From Nectonema munidae (lineage: Eukaryota > Nematomorpha > Nectonematoida > Nectonematidae), in contig JAUIRK010001038.1 in assembly GCA_030549495.1 (NCBI GenBank), positions 28,678 to 92,677 on the forward strand: DNA of 64,000 nt, in the 5' to 3' direction. The notes under the pieces were generated by a model that searched no databases, was not told the DNA's origin, and saw nothing but the letters and a program-made list of their open reading frames with translations. Both the position numbers and the translations under genes were made by a program. Below are positions 35,165 to 45,561 of the stretch, in pieces. Positions within the stretch are counted from its first letter, which is position 1. The number at the start of each line of letters is the position of its first letter.

Positions 35165-36301
35165 CTTTATAAAATTGTTTATATTAAAAGCCTAAATAAT
35201 AATGAAGAACTAAATAAAATAATTGAAAGTTCGTTAGTCAATCACTTTATTTTAAAAAAGAATGGAATTAAAAATATTACAAAATTATTTTACAATTAGC
35301 AAAACAAATTATTAGTAACCAACTCATTTAGTCTAAATTTTTATGAAATTTTGATTTGCTATGAAAAATTACATAAAGTTAATTTACTAAAGAAAAAGGG
35401 TGACAATTATGTTAGAATCAAGGAAATATTTGATCAGGGACAGGTATATAAAAAGGTAGGGCTCTCCCGATCTTATTTCCGTGTTTCACATGTGATTTGT
35501 TACAAAGAACTCGTAACATTAAAATATTAATGTGACGGCAAAGTAAAATCAATGTAATTTTATAATTTGCTGTATCATATTAGAAAAAGTGTTACACAGA
35601 AAGAGGAAATCTGGTAAAAAATCTTAGATTATAACAGAGTGCCCCTATATATTACTACCTAGATCCGTCACTAGTTAAAATTAAAAAATTAAGAGCAGGC
35701 AATCAAAAATTCTATAATTTGAAAAGTAGTTAAAAATGAAAACGGGCCTAAAGACGATTTTTGTGGATTTGGAGTCTGGTAAAATGCCCAACTTAATTCT
35801 CTAAAAAAGAAAACACGGTTTTTAGAATAATTCTTTAGATTTTTTCTACTACCAGCACTGTGTCAAATATATAATCTACTAATAAATTTTAAAACATTAA
35901 TAATGTCCCTTACAAAAAAGATTTGATACTTTTTAATAAATTTAGTAGCTCTTGTCAATATAAAAGAAGACTGAATAAAGTTAAAAGTAAGTCATCTAGA
36001 AAAGATGTTTTCTAAATATATGATATAGGCTTTTCTAATCTCTTAATGAGAAGATTAGTTAAATTCAAACCTGTAAAAAATCATTCCAGCTCTATTAATT
36101 GAGCTAAGGATATGTCTTTTGTGATCTCTAAATGTAACTCTGTGAATGTAAACGAATTTTAGTTTTTACATTTTCAGCATCAATAAATAAAAAAGAAATA
36201 TAAAAAAATCGAGTTATGCATTTCGAATCGTTTATCTTGCTTTAGTAATGTTGAGTTTTTAAAATTTTCGCCGCAGGAAAACATGGATTTTTAATATAAT
36301 T
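35165..36301. other. Gene-free interior, 5' side of the pogo gene
   Basis: AT-rich with no protein motif. On the plus strand a GGGACAGGTATATAAAAAGG stretch at about 35,438 resembles a TATA-type core promoter, but the transposase lies on the other strand, so its relevance is doubtful. Confidence 0.4.
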
Positions 36302-36400
36302 TTGGTAGCGAAGATTTTGGTTAGCGGAGATTTTGGTAGCGGAGATTTTGGTTAGAGGAGATTTTGGTTAGAGGAGATTTTGGTAGCGGAGATTTTGACT
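36302..36400 (-). repeat. Right terminal array of the pogo-like element
   Basis: About six units of GATTTTGGTTAGCGGA and variants with AGAGGA or TAGCGA, inverted relative to 33,017-33,118. Confidence 0.9.
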
Positions 36401-36512
36401 TGTATTCGTAGATTAAAAATAAATTAAAAAGCTCACAAATCACTCAATAGAAAAACAAATGTATCTTCGAAATCTAGAATGTGGTAAAATCAAGAAATTT
36501 ATATTTTAGTTT

Positions 36513-39396
36513 TAGTTTCGTATGTGCATAATTTGATAAAAATTAATTATTAAAGACTAGGTTTATCTTTTAATTTTAAAAGTAAGGGGAGCCAACGATA
36601 TATTTAAAAAGAATAAATATTTTTTGATTTGAACATTTTTCGATTCTTTGATTATTCGACAAATATAATATTTAAAATCGTGCAAATTGCAAAGTATAGT
36701 TAATAACTTTTGTAACATCGTATGAGGTAGCAAAATATGAACAGAAAGTTTGATATTTTTTGATTTTTTAAAGAATATTTTTCGATTCTTTGATTACAGA
36801 ATTTTATTTTGATTATTTGACAAATATAATATTTAAAATCGTGCAAATTGCAAAGTATAGGTAATAACTTTTGTAACATCGTATGAGGTAGCAAAATATG
36901 AACAGAAAGTTTGATCTTTTTTGATTTTTTAAAGAATATTTTTCGATTCTTTGATTACAGAATTTTATTTCGATTATTTGATAAAATATATTATTTAATA
37001 TCGTGAAAAAATTAATAACTTATCTAACATCCTCTCCCCGAATGAGGTATATCAAATCTTACATCTAGCAAAATATGAACTGATAGGTTGGAGATGAATT
37101 ATCGCGGTATACAGGTTGGAGATGAACCATTGTAGTATACAGGTATAATGCATATAGGTTTAATGTGGGTAACTTATGTAGCCTCGTCTCCCCGAATGAG
37201 GTATATCAAATCTTACATCTAGCAGAATGTGAACAGAAAGTTGAACATTGTCTCCCTAGTCATTTGTACATGGAATAGAAACCATCGTAGTATACAGGTT
37301 GAAGATGAATCATCGTAGTATACAGGTTGGAGATGAATCATCGTAGTATACAGGTTGGAGATGAATCATCGTAATATACGGATTGGAGATAACACGCAAG
37401 TTGTCTACCCGCGTTCAACCGTACATGTTATAAGAATATATCATTACATATTAGAGAAGAGTTTTCTAAACTCTTTATACTAAAAAAATATTTCTTCAAA
37501 TATATTACTGTTTTAGTTTAAAATGCATCCCTTATCTGCTAATTAATGGTATGAAGCCCATGGAAAATATAAACAGTAAAATGGTATTTCTTAAGGACTT
37601 ATGATATAAGTAATGTATTCTGAAAGCCCATAAAAAAATGCTTTAATTTGGTATATCGCAGGATGCATTTTGTTGAGAAATGTGAAAGTTATAAGCGTTT
37701 TAATATTTGACTAAGATTTAAGCTAGGAACACTACAAATAAACTAAGCGTACACTAGCCCGATAAAATAAACCACACACGCGTGCTAAAGATGTGGTGAA
37801 GCGTATGCGAGATGAGAATTCACTGCGCTCACAAACGCGTAATGCAAAATGTGTTCATCTTTCTTCGCATAATTATGCTCTAAAATCAATAACAATCGTT
37901 TTAGAATCAATAATGTGATTTATTCTTCGCACACTGTCGGTATAAAAATAACGAATGCCCTTCGTTAAAAATTAGAAAGGTTGTATCTAAACTAAATAAA
38001 AGTAGACTATGATTATCCAACAAAACTCATTATTTCTTCAATGTGGATGCATGCGCACACGTGTTAGATTCTAAAATTATAATTATTTTATAAAAATATA
38101 GAAATAAATTTAGGATTATAGTGAAAAAAAAATAAAATCATGAGATTACTTATTGAGAAAAATTGATTAAAACACATATTTTGATCTATTTATCTTCTCT
38201 TTAGAAATTTATAAGCAGTAAACAATAATAAAAATAATATTTATCCAAAACATATTTTTTTCGAATCAAAGTGTAAATCAAACACGCACTTAAATTTTGG
38301 ATGATTAATTCAAAAGAAGTAAAAAACTAATGTTAATATATAAAAAACCAAAAACTAAAATGATTTTATAAAAATCTAAAAATAAATAGTGGACTACGAT
38401 TATCCAACAAAACTTGTACATTCGATCTACATTTTTCACTTCAAAAATAATTTTAAATTTATTAGAAAAACATTATACTGACCAATAAAAAAAACGAAGG
38501 TTAATTTATAAAAAAATGGAAAAACTAAAACTATTTTATAAAAATCTACAAATAAATTTAGATTCTAAGAGTAGAGTCGCTTTATAATTGTGCTGGAAAT
38601 TGTCACATAATATAGGTAAAAATTTGTCCTAATGAAAGGAGCTTTAGTTTAAAATGCATCCCTTATCTGCTAATTAATGGTATGAAGCCCATGGAAAATA
38701 AAAACAGTAAAAGGTATTTCTTAAGTACTTGTCATATAAGTAATGTATTCTGAAAGCCCATAAAAAATGCTTTAATTTGGTATATCGCATGATGCATTTT
38801 GTTGAGAAATGTGAAAGTTATAAGCGTTTTAATATTTGACTAAGATTTAAGCTAGGAACACTATAAATAAACTAAGCCTACACAAGCCCGATAAAATAAA
38901 CCACACACGCGTGCTAAAGATGTGGTGAAGCGTATGCGAGATAAGAATTCACTGCGCTCACAAACGCGTAATGCAACATGTGTTCTTTCTTCGCATAGTT
39001 ATGCTCTAAAATCAATCAATAATGTCATTTATTCTTCGCATACTGTCGGTATAAATGTACATTCAATCAACAAAACCACACACGCGTGCTAAAGATGTGG
39101 TGAAGCGTATGTGAGATAAGAATTCACTGGGCTCACAAACGCCTAATGCAACATGTGTTAATCTTTCTTCGCATAAATATGCTCTAAAATCAATCAATAA
39201 TGTGATTTATTCTTCGCACACTGTCGGTATAAATATAAAGAATGCCCTTCGTTAAAAATTAGAAAGGTTGTATCTAAACTAAATAAAAGTAGACTACGAT
39301 TATCAAACAAAACTCGTACATTTAATCGACATTTTTCAGTTGAAAAATAATTTAAAATTTATTAGAAAAATATTATACTGACCTATACTACTGACT
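36513..39396 (+). repeat. Composite long repeat, copy A
   Basis: It opens with the spacer GTTTCGTATGTGCATAATTT and onward, then AAGGGGAGCCAACGATATAT. Two tandem 177-bp units containing ACATCGTATGAGGTAGCAAA follow, then 28-bp minisatellite units (37,085-37,390), ACGCAAGTTGTCTACCCGCG, AATGCATCCCTTATCTGCTA (twice, at about 37,523 and 38,653), and several modules with CACACGCGTGCTAAAGATGT. It ends at about 39,396 with ATACTACTGAC. Copies C and D keep the same order. No protein is encoded. Confidence 0.9.
37085..37390 (+). repeat. 28-bp minisatellite in copy A
   Basis: Units of GGTTGGAGATGAATCATCGT plus AGTATACA. The same units recur at about 41,025-41,420 and, inverted, at about 51,150-51,430, and in decayed form at about 52,540-52,920. 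Confidence 0.9.
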
Positions 39397-39908
39397 AGGG
39401 TGCACACAACGCCCTTATGATAACAATTTTATCTGTCCTTACTCTTTCTTATATTGTGTCAATACATGAAAAAAGAATACTGAAAAAAATTTTTCATCAA
39501 ATTAAATATGTTTACTGGGTGCACGGGGTTCATCTTAGTTGTCAAAAAATGAAAAATTTGAGTGTTTTTTGCTTATGTTATTTTTATCATCTTTTCAATA
39601 CCGGAAATAATTGTAGACATACAATGCTCAATCTCATGCTCTTACTAGTTTTTTAACATTTATAAAGCATTTGTCATACATATAAAATGGAGTTTAATTG
39701 CTGTTTATATATTTTCACTATTCTTGAAGTATGATTTTTTACATTATATACCAAATACAATGTTTAAATATAAACTTATTTATTTTTAATATACTTTAAT
39801 ATTTCAAAACTTTTTTGTATTGTGTAGATCAACCATTATAAAGTTAGTTTTTGATTCCTTATTGCTAGTATAATAAATAAAAAAGTCCAAGCGCCCAAAG
39901 AATCCCTA
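39397..39908. other. Gap beginning with TAGGGTGCACAC
   Basis: Homology to copies C and D stops at 39,396 and the new sequence begins TAGGGTGCACACAAC, which could be a transposon terminus. The 79-codon frame at 39,417-39,656 has no motif I recognise. Confidence 0.35.
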
Positions 39909-40519
39909 ATGCAAAAAAATAGACTAATCAACACAAGAAATTCTTTTAAAATCTATGGACTTGGTCAAGATGTATCCGTTAATGACGCTGATATTACTGG
40001 CTCTCGTCTACCTACTGGAAAACAAGTTCTAAGATGTCTTTTATATCATATTAAAGATGGGTTGCTCATTCGTCAAACAAAGTGGGAATCGGCTAAAATT
40101 GTTTGGTCCAAAATAACTCCTTTTTATGGTAAAGCAAATATACCTATGATATCAGAAAAAAAAGGTTGTGAAAAATTGCTTAAGTTATTAGAAGCTAATT
40201 CTAGATTTCGAAAAATTCCTGTTGCTAGACGCAAAACTCCTGAAATGATAACAAAACTAGAAAAATACCAAGAAGAACTCTTGAAGACTTTTCCATTGTG
40301 GCCCTTATCAGCTGAAAAAATTATAAAAACTCAAGAAGATATCACTTTTCTTCAATCGATGCAAACTGATCGAGTAGCAAGTTTTGGTAGTGTTGATACT
40401 CTGCTAGATAAAAAACAAAAAAGAAAAGAAAAAAGACAATTGAATGAAGTTAAAAGGCGCGAAAATGCACGAGCTGAAACAAATAGACTTGATCAAAAGT
40501 TAGCGTGGGAAACAGAGAG
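39909..40519 (+). CDS. Unknown protein, truncated by the inverted repeat
   Basis: An ATG-started frame of 203 codons runs without stops until it enters repeat copy B; from 40,520 the translated tail (RIEKYSLKNQ and on) is only repeat sequence, ending at 40,661. The real part is hydrophilic. Segments are TGKQVLRCLLYHIKDG, ITPFYGKANIPMISEKKG, KIPVARRKTPEMITKLEKYQ and LLKTFPLWP, then a Lys/Arg/Glu-rich probable coiled coil (KKQKRKEKRQLNEVKRRENA). I do not recognise the family with confidence. The style suggests an accessory protein of a mobile element found in several copies per genome, which is inference. Absence of stops suggests it is younger than its neighbours. Confidence 0.5.
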
Positions 40520-40735
40520 TCAAAGAATCGAAAAATATTCTTTAAAAAATCAAAAAATATCAAACTTTCTGTTCATATTTTGCTACCTCATACGATGTTA
40601 CAAAAGTTATTACCTATACTTTGCAATTTGCACGATTTTAAATATTATATTTGTCGAATAATCAAAGAATCGAAAAATGTTCAAATCAAAAAATATTTAT
40701 TCTTTTTAAATATATCGTTGGCTCCCCTTACTTTT
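40520..40735 (-). repeat. Composite long repeat, copy B (short, inverted)
   Basis: The reverse complement matches the opening of copies A and C (CGAAAAATATTC, ACCTCATACGATGTTACAAA, then AACGATATAT inverted). With copy C it makes a head-to-head palindrome around a spacer at about 40,736-40,798. It is cut where the open frame 39,909-40,519 joins. Confidence 0.9.
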
Positions 40736-40798
40736 AGTTTCGTGTGTGCATAATTTGATAAAAATTAATTATTAAAGACTAGTTTTATCTTTCAATTT

Positions 40799-43295
40799 TA
40801 AAAGTAAGGGGAGCCAACGATATATTTAAAAAGAATAAATATTTTTTGATTTGAACATTTTTCGATTCTTTGATTATTCGACAAATATAATATTTAAAAT
40901 CGTGCAAATTGCAAAGTATAGGTAATAACTTTTGTAACATCGTATGAGGTAGCAAAATATGAACAGAAAGTTTGATATTTTTTGATTTTTTAAAGAATAT
41001 TTTTCGATTCTTTGATATGAATTATCGCGGTATACAGGTTGAGGATGAACCATCGTAGTATACAGGTATAATGTATATAGGTAATAACTTATGTAGCATC
41101 GTCTCCCCGAATAAGGTATATCAAATCTTACATCTAGCAGAATGTGAACAGAAAGTTGAACATTGTCTCCCTAGTTATTTGTACATGGAATAGAAACCAT
41201 CGTAGTATACAGGTTGAAGATGAATCATCGTAGTATACAGGTTAGAGATGAATCATCGTAGTATACAGGTTGGAGATGAATCATTGTAGTATATAGTTTG
41301 GAGATGAATCATCGTAGAATACAGGTTGGAGATGAATCATTGTAGTATATAGTTTGGAGATGAATCATCGTAGAATACAGGTTGAAGAAGAATCATCGTA
41401 ATATACGCGTTGGAGATAACACGCAAGTTGGCTACCCGCGTTCAACCGTACAGGTTATGAGAATATATCATTACATATTAGAGAAGAGTTTTCTAAACTC
41501 TTTATACTGAAAAAATATTTCTTCAAATATATTACTGTTTTGTTTAAAATACCTATACTTTGCAATTTGCACGATTTTAAATATTATATTTGTCAAATAA
41601 TCAAAATAAAATTCTGTAATCAAAGAATCGAAAAATATTCTTTAAAAAATCAAAAAATATCAAACTTTCTGTTCATATTTTGCTACCTCATAGCTTCAAT
41701 ACTTATTGAGAAAAATTGATTAAAACACATATTTTGATCTATTTATCTTCTCTTTAGAAATTTATATGCAGTAAACAATAATAAAAATAATATTTATCCA
41801 AAACATATTTTTTTCGAATCAAAGTGTAAATCAAACCCGCACTTAAATTTTGGATGATTAATTCAAAAGAAGTAAAAAACTAATGTTAATTTATAAAAAA
41901 CCGAAAACTAAAATGATTTTATAAAAATCTAAAAATAAATAGTGGACTACGATTATCCAACAAAACTTGTACATTCGATCTACATTTTTCACTTCAAAAA
42001 TAATTTTAAATTTATTAGAAAAACATTATACTGACCAATAAAAAAAACGAAGGTTAATTTATAAAAAAATGGAAAAACTAATACTATTTTATAAAAATCT
42101 ACAAATAAATTTAGATTCTGAGATTAGAGTCGCTTTATAATTGTGCTGGAAATTGTCACATAATATAGGTAAAAATTTGTCCTAATGAAACGAGCTTTAG
42201 TTTAAAATGCATCCCTTATCCCGCTGATTAATGGTATGAAGCCCATGGAAAATAAAACCAGTAAAAGGTATTTCTTAAGTACTTGTGATATAAATAATGT
42301 ATTCTGAAAGCCCATAAAAAATGCTTTAATTTGGTATATCGCATGATGCATTTTGTTGAGAAATGTGAAAGTTATAAGCGTTTTAATATTTGACTAAGAT
42401 TTAAGTTAGGAACACTACAAATAAACTAGCGTACTCTAGCCCGATAAAATAAACCACACACGCGTGCTAAAGATGTGGTGAAGCGTATGCGAGATGAGAA
42501 TTCACTGCGCTCACAAACGCGTAATGCAACATGTGTTAATCTTTCTTCGCATAGTTATGCTCTAAAATCAATCAATAATGTGATTTATTCTTCGCACACT
42601 GTCGGTATAAATATAACGAATGCCCTTCGTTAAAAATTAGAAAGGTTGTATCTAAACTAAATAAAAGTAGACTACGATTATCCAACAAAATTCGTACATT
42701 CAATCGACAAAACCACACACGCGTGCTAAAGATGTGGTGAAGCGTATGTGAGATAAGAATTCACTGCGCTCACAAACGCGTAATGCAACATGTATTAATC
42801 TTTCTTCGCATAATTCTGCTCTAAAATCAATCAATAATGTGATTTATTCCTCGCACACTGTCGGTATAAATATAACGAATGCCCTTCGTTAAAAATTAGA
42901 AAGGTTGTATCTAAACTAAATAAAAGTAGACTACGATTATCAAACAAAACTCGTACATTTAATCGACATTTTTCACTTGAAAAATAATTTAAAATTTATT
43001 AGAAAAATATTATACTGACCTATACTACTGACCCATAAAAAGTAAAAAATATATATTAATTTTCGACAGTTTTATTTAACTATGACATTTTAAAATGTTA
43101 AAAACCATATTCTATTCTACCCTTGTGAATATAAAATTTTAAAGAAATAATATATAAACTCATCACGTTAATTATTGGTATTTTTTGAAACTAGATAAAA
43201 GTTGACTGACCTCACATAAAAGCGGATTTTGGAAAAATAAAAATATATTTATTTGTAAAACCTAGCCTATTTTACCCACAAAGAGTATAGCCAAC
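40799..43295 (+). repeat. Composite long repeat, copy C
   Basis: Same order of modules as copy A, with 28-bp units at about 41,025-41,420, an inserted inverted fragment at about 41,548-41,692 (ACCTATACTTTGCAATTTGC...), one AATGCATCCCTTATC module, two CACACGCGTGCTAAAGATGT modules, and an extra terminal module not in A (CCTCACATAAAAGCGG and GTAAAACCTAGCCTATTTTA). It ends near CCACAAAGAGTATAGCC. It is tail-to-tail with copy D across 43,296-48,669. Confidence 0.9.
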
Positions 43296-43708
43296 TTTTT
43301 TAGGTTTTTTAGATTTTATTTGGTGTCAACAAATTAATTTTACTTTTTTTTCTTTTTGATTTTTAATTTTATTCCGCTCTAGTTTATTTTCTTTCTGATA
43401 ATAAAAAAACAATATTTTTTTATCTTAGCATAATAATTTTATCTTTAGGTACTTGAAATTTAGAAATGTTATATATTTTTATTATTTTTGAGATAAATTA
43501 AGCGGTTTCTATTTAAAATTTGAAGCCTGTTTTTTGTTCATTTGAAAACAAAAACGGGATCAAAGATTCTAGCTAACTAAGTTTATTTTATGTCTTAAAA
43601 CATAAATACTTGTATAAAATAAAATTTTTTAGATAACACGTTTTGTAAAAATGATTTTACCGCTGTAAAGTTTTTTTTTATATTTTTATCTTCTGGTTAC
43701 GTGGGTGT
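43296..43708. other. AT-rich gap upstream of the hAT fragment
   Basis: No gene was recognised. Confidence 0.4.
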
Positions 43709-44608
43709 TTGATTTGCGCGCCGGACATGAAAATGGTTAATCCAGGTTTAAGTCCAGATAAGTGCCCAAAACTTTTAGAAACTTTTTTCAAGTCTGATTT
43801 TTCTGAAACCTTACTACTCTTTGTTCATAGTCAAGCGTCCATTTTTCATAAAACCCTTCAAAAAATTGAAAATGAAAGTTTATTAGCTGTGCAAATTGAA
43901 ACTATTCTACATGAGTTAGTTGAGCAGTACAAAGCAAGATATAAGGAAAAATTTTTACCTAGGGAAACTAAAAAAAGATTGGAAAATATAGAAGAAAGCA
44001 ATCCAGGAATACTTGCAAAATTTAGTAATTTTGCAGAATCATTTTACGAAATCTGTTTTAAGTACGTTGAAGAATGGTCTGAAAGCAATTTTGCGAGTAA
44101 CAACTTTTTTGAATGGTGTTTTTTAAACTGCTCAACCATTAAATGGAAAGATGTTGAGAGCTGTGTTTCTTTTTTGATAAATTTAGTTCCAAGTATAGAA
44201 ATTGATGACAATTATTTGTTTGAAGAAATAAGAAGAGTAAACGGATATCTTAGTTCCAATAAAATTCGTCAATGGGAAAGTCAAAGCTTTAACATCGATC
44301 AGAAATGGATTGAAATTTTTAAAAACTTTGAAGAAAACTTTACTCCGTACAATAATTTGTTGAAAATTATTCAGTTTGTGTTGAGTTGTCCTGGTACAAA
44401 TGCTTCTGTTGAAAGAGTGTTTTCTATTATGAATGATTTTTGGACTTGTGAAAAATCTAGACTTAGTATTGAAACTCTATCTGCAGCAATTATGATTAAA
44501 TTTAACATGAAGAATTTTTCTTGTCAAGATGTTTCTGAATTAATTTCAGAAAATATTTCTATTGTCAAAAAAATTCTTACTTTTGATAAATATTCGTTCA
44601 ATAAATAA
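43709..44608 (+). pseudogene. hAT transposase C-terminal half, open
   Basis: An uninterrupted 299-codon stretch ends with the hAT dimerisation region: FVLSCPGTNASVERVFSIMN, then WTCEKSRLSIETLSAAIMIK and FNMKNFSCQDV. The first in-frame ATG is at 43,727; the frame itself opens with TTG. Upstream the zinc-finger and DDE-core Asp residues are missing, since hAT proteins usually run to about 600 residues. The middle has VEEWSESNFASNNFFEWCFL. It could also be the last exon of a spliced gene; a long 5' part is not visible within 600 bases. Closest to ZBED/SCAND3-like hAT proteins, as far as memory goes. Confidence 0.8.
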
Positions 44609-44910
44609 ATTTAACAGGTAAATAAAAAATTTTTTTAGATGACAAAATATACATCCATAAGTATGATAGGTTTTTTTCATAAAAACGGTCATTAACCACT
44701 AACGATAATTTTTTTCCTTTTGTATATCCGATCTAGTTTGATTATGAGATAAATATTCATTCAATAAATAAATTTAACAGATGAATAAAATAATTTTTTA
44801 GATTGACAAAATATACATGTACGTACATCTATGAGTATGATAGGTTTTTTTTATTAAAACGGTCATTAACCATTGACGATAACTTTTTTCAGTGTGGTGT
44901 AAATCCGATA
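44585..44910 (+). repeat. 163-bp tandem duplication after the hAT gene
   Basis: GATAAATATTCGTTCAATAA at 44,585 and a near-identical copy at 44,748 start two units, each with ATAAATTTAACAG, ATGATAGGTTTTTTT and AACGGTCATTAACCA. The first unit includes the stop codon of the hAT frame. Confidence 0.85.
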
Positions 44911-44989
44911 CAGATTGTTTATGAGAACGAAAAAAGTAATGTGTAAATTTAGTGAGCAAGTTTAAAATTTTTTTGTCCTCCTTTAAAAA

Positions 44990-45010
44990 TTTCAAAAGTT
45001 GGTCACCCTA
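44990..45010 (+). mobile_element. Probable right terminus of the hAT element
   Basis: AAAGTTGGTCACCCTA is the reverse complement of TAGGGTGACCAACTTT; TAGGGTGACCA is a frequent hAT end. It lies 400 bases downstream of the hAT frame and just before a (TTA) run. The left end was not found. Confidence 0.5.
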
Positions 45011-45028
45011 TTATTATTATTATTATTA

Positions 45029-45561
45029 TCTATATTATAATAAGCTAGCGTCTGTGTGTGTGTGTGTGTGTGTGTCTGTCGCTGGAAGCATTTTGATTGG
45101 TTGAAATTATTTATATATGTTTTGTGTGTATTTTTATATGGTGTGATGAGTTTATATGTGTGTATTTGTTGAAGCATTCTGATTGGTTTAAATTATTATA
45201 TGTTTTATATGTGTGATGAGTTCATATATCTGTAGTGTGAGGGTTGCTTGAAGCATTCTGATTGGTTGAAATATCTTTTTTTTATATGGTGTAATAGAAA
45301 AATACACAGAAAAGATACAAATATTCTAAAAACTGATCACCATACCATATAACACTATTAGCAACTCAAAATACACACTACAAGAATTCTATGTTTCGAG
45401 CGTAGCCTAAACAATAAAAAACTAGCCGGTCCCATGGTCGTTTCGAGCGAAGCGAATTTGAATTAGCAACTCAATATACACACTACCCAGAATCCTATGT
45501 TTCGAGCGCAGCGAGAAACACTGTTTCGAGCGAAGCGAGAAACGACCACGGGACCGGCTAG
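45029..45561 (+). mobile_element. Non-autonomous Helitron, both ends present
   Basis: It starts TCTATATTATAATAAGCTAG directly after an A and ends GACCACGGGACCGGCTAG directly before a T, as Helitrons insert between A and T without target duplication. Near the 3' end the pair GTTTC/GAAAC frames GAGCGAAGCGA, 14 bases before CTAG, which fits the 3' hairpin. After the 5' end come a (TG) run (45,052-45,074) and three copies, about 80 bp apart, of GAAGCATTCTGATTGGTT. An inverted copy of the 3' end, ACTAGCCGGTCCCATGGTCG, lies inside at about 45,421. No RepHel protein is encoded. Length 533 bp. Confidence 0.78.

Larger units (their letters stand above)
33017..36400. mobile_element. pogo-like DNA transposon with iterated terminal inverted repeats
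   Basis: The left end AGTCAAAATCTCCGCTAACC and the right end, whose reverse complement starts AGTCAAAATCTCCGCTACC, face inward and enclose a pogo-type transposase remnant on the minus strand. Each end is a short array of a 16-17-bp unit of the form AAAATCTCCGCTAACC. A clear TA target duplication could not be assigned: TA occurs three bases outside the left end (TACCG) and two bases outside the right end (TGTA). The element is 3384 bp, with a 151-bp tandem repeat internally. Dead as it stands, because the transposase is incomplete. Confidence 0.7.

Noticed and set aside
35438-35460. TATA-type promoter for the pogo transposase
   Set aside because: The TATATAAAAAGG motif is oriented away from the minus-strand transposase.
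40520-40753. C-terminal extension and overlapping 82-codon frame of the unknown protein
   Set aside because: The same peptide (RIEKYSLKNQKISNFL) appears wherever the long repeat occurs, as at 36,700-36,894 and 51,717-52,060, so it is repeat sequence read by chance.
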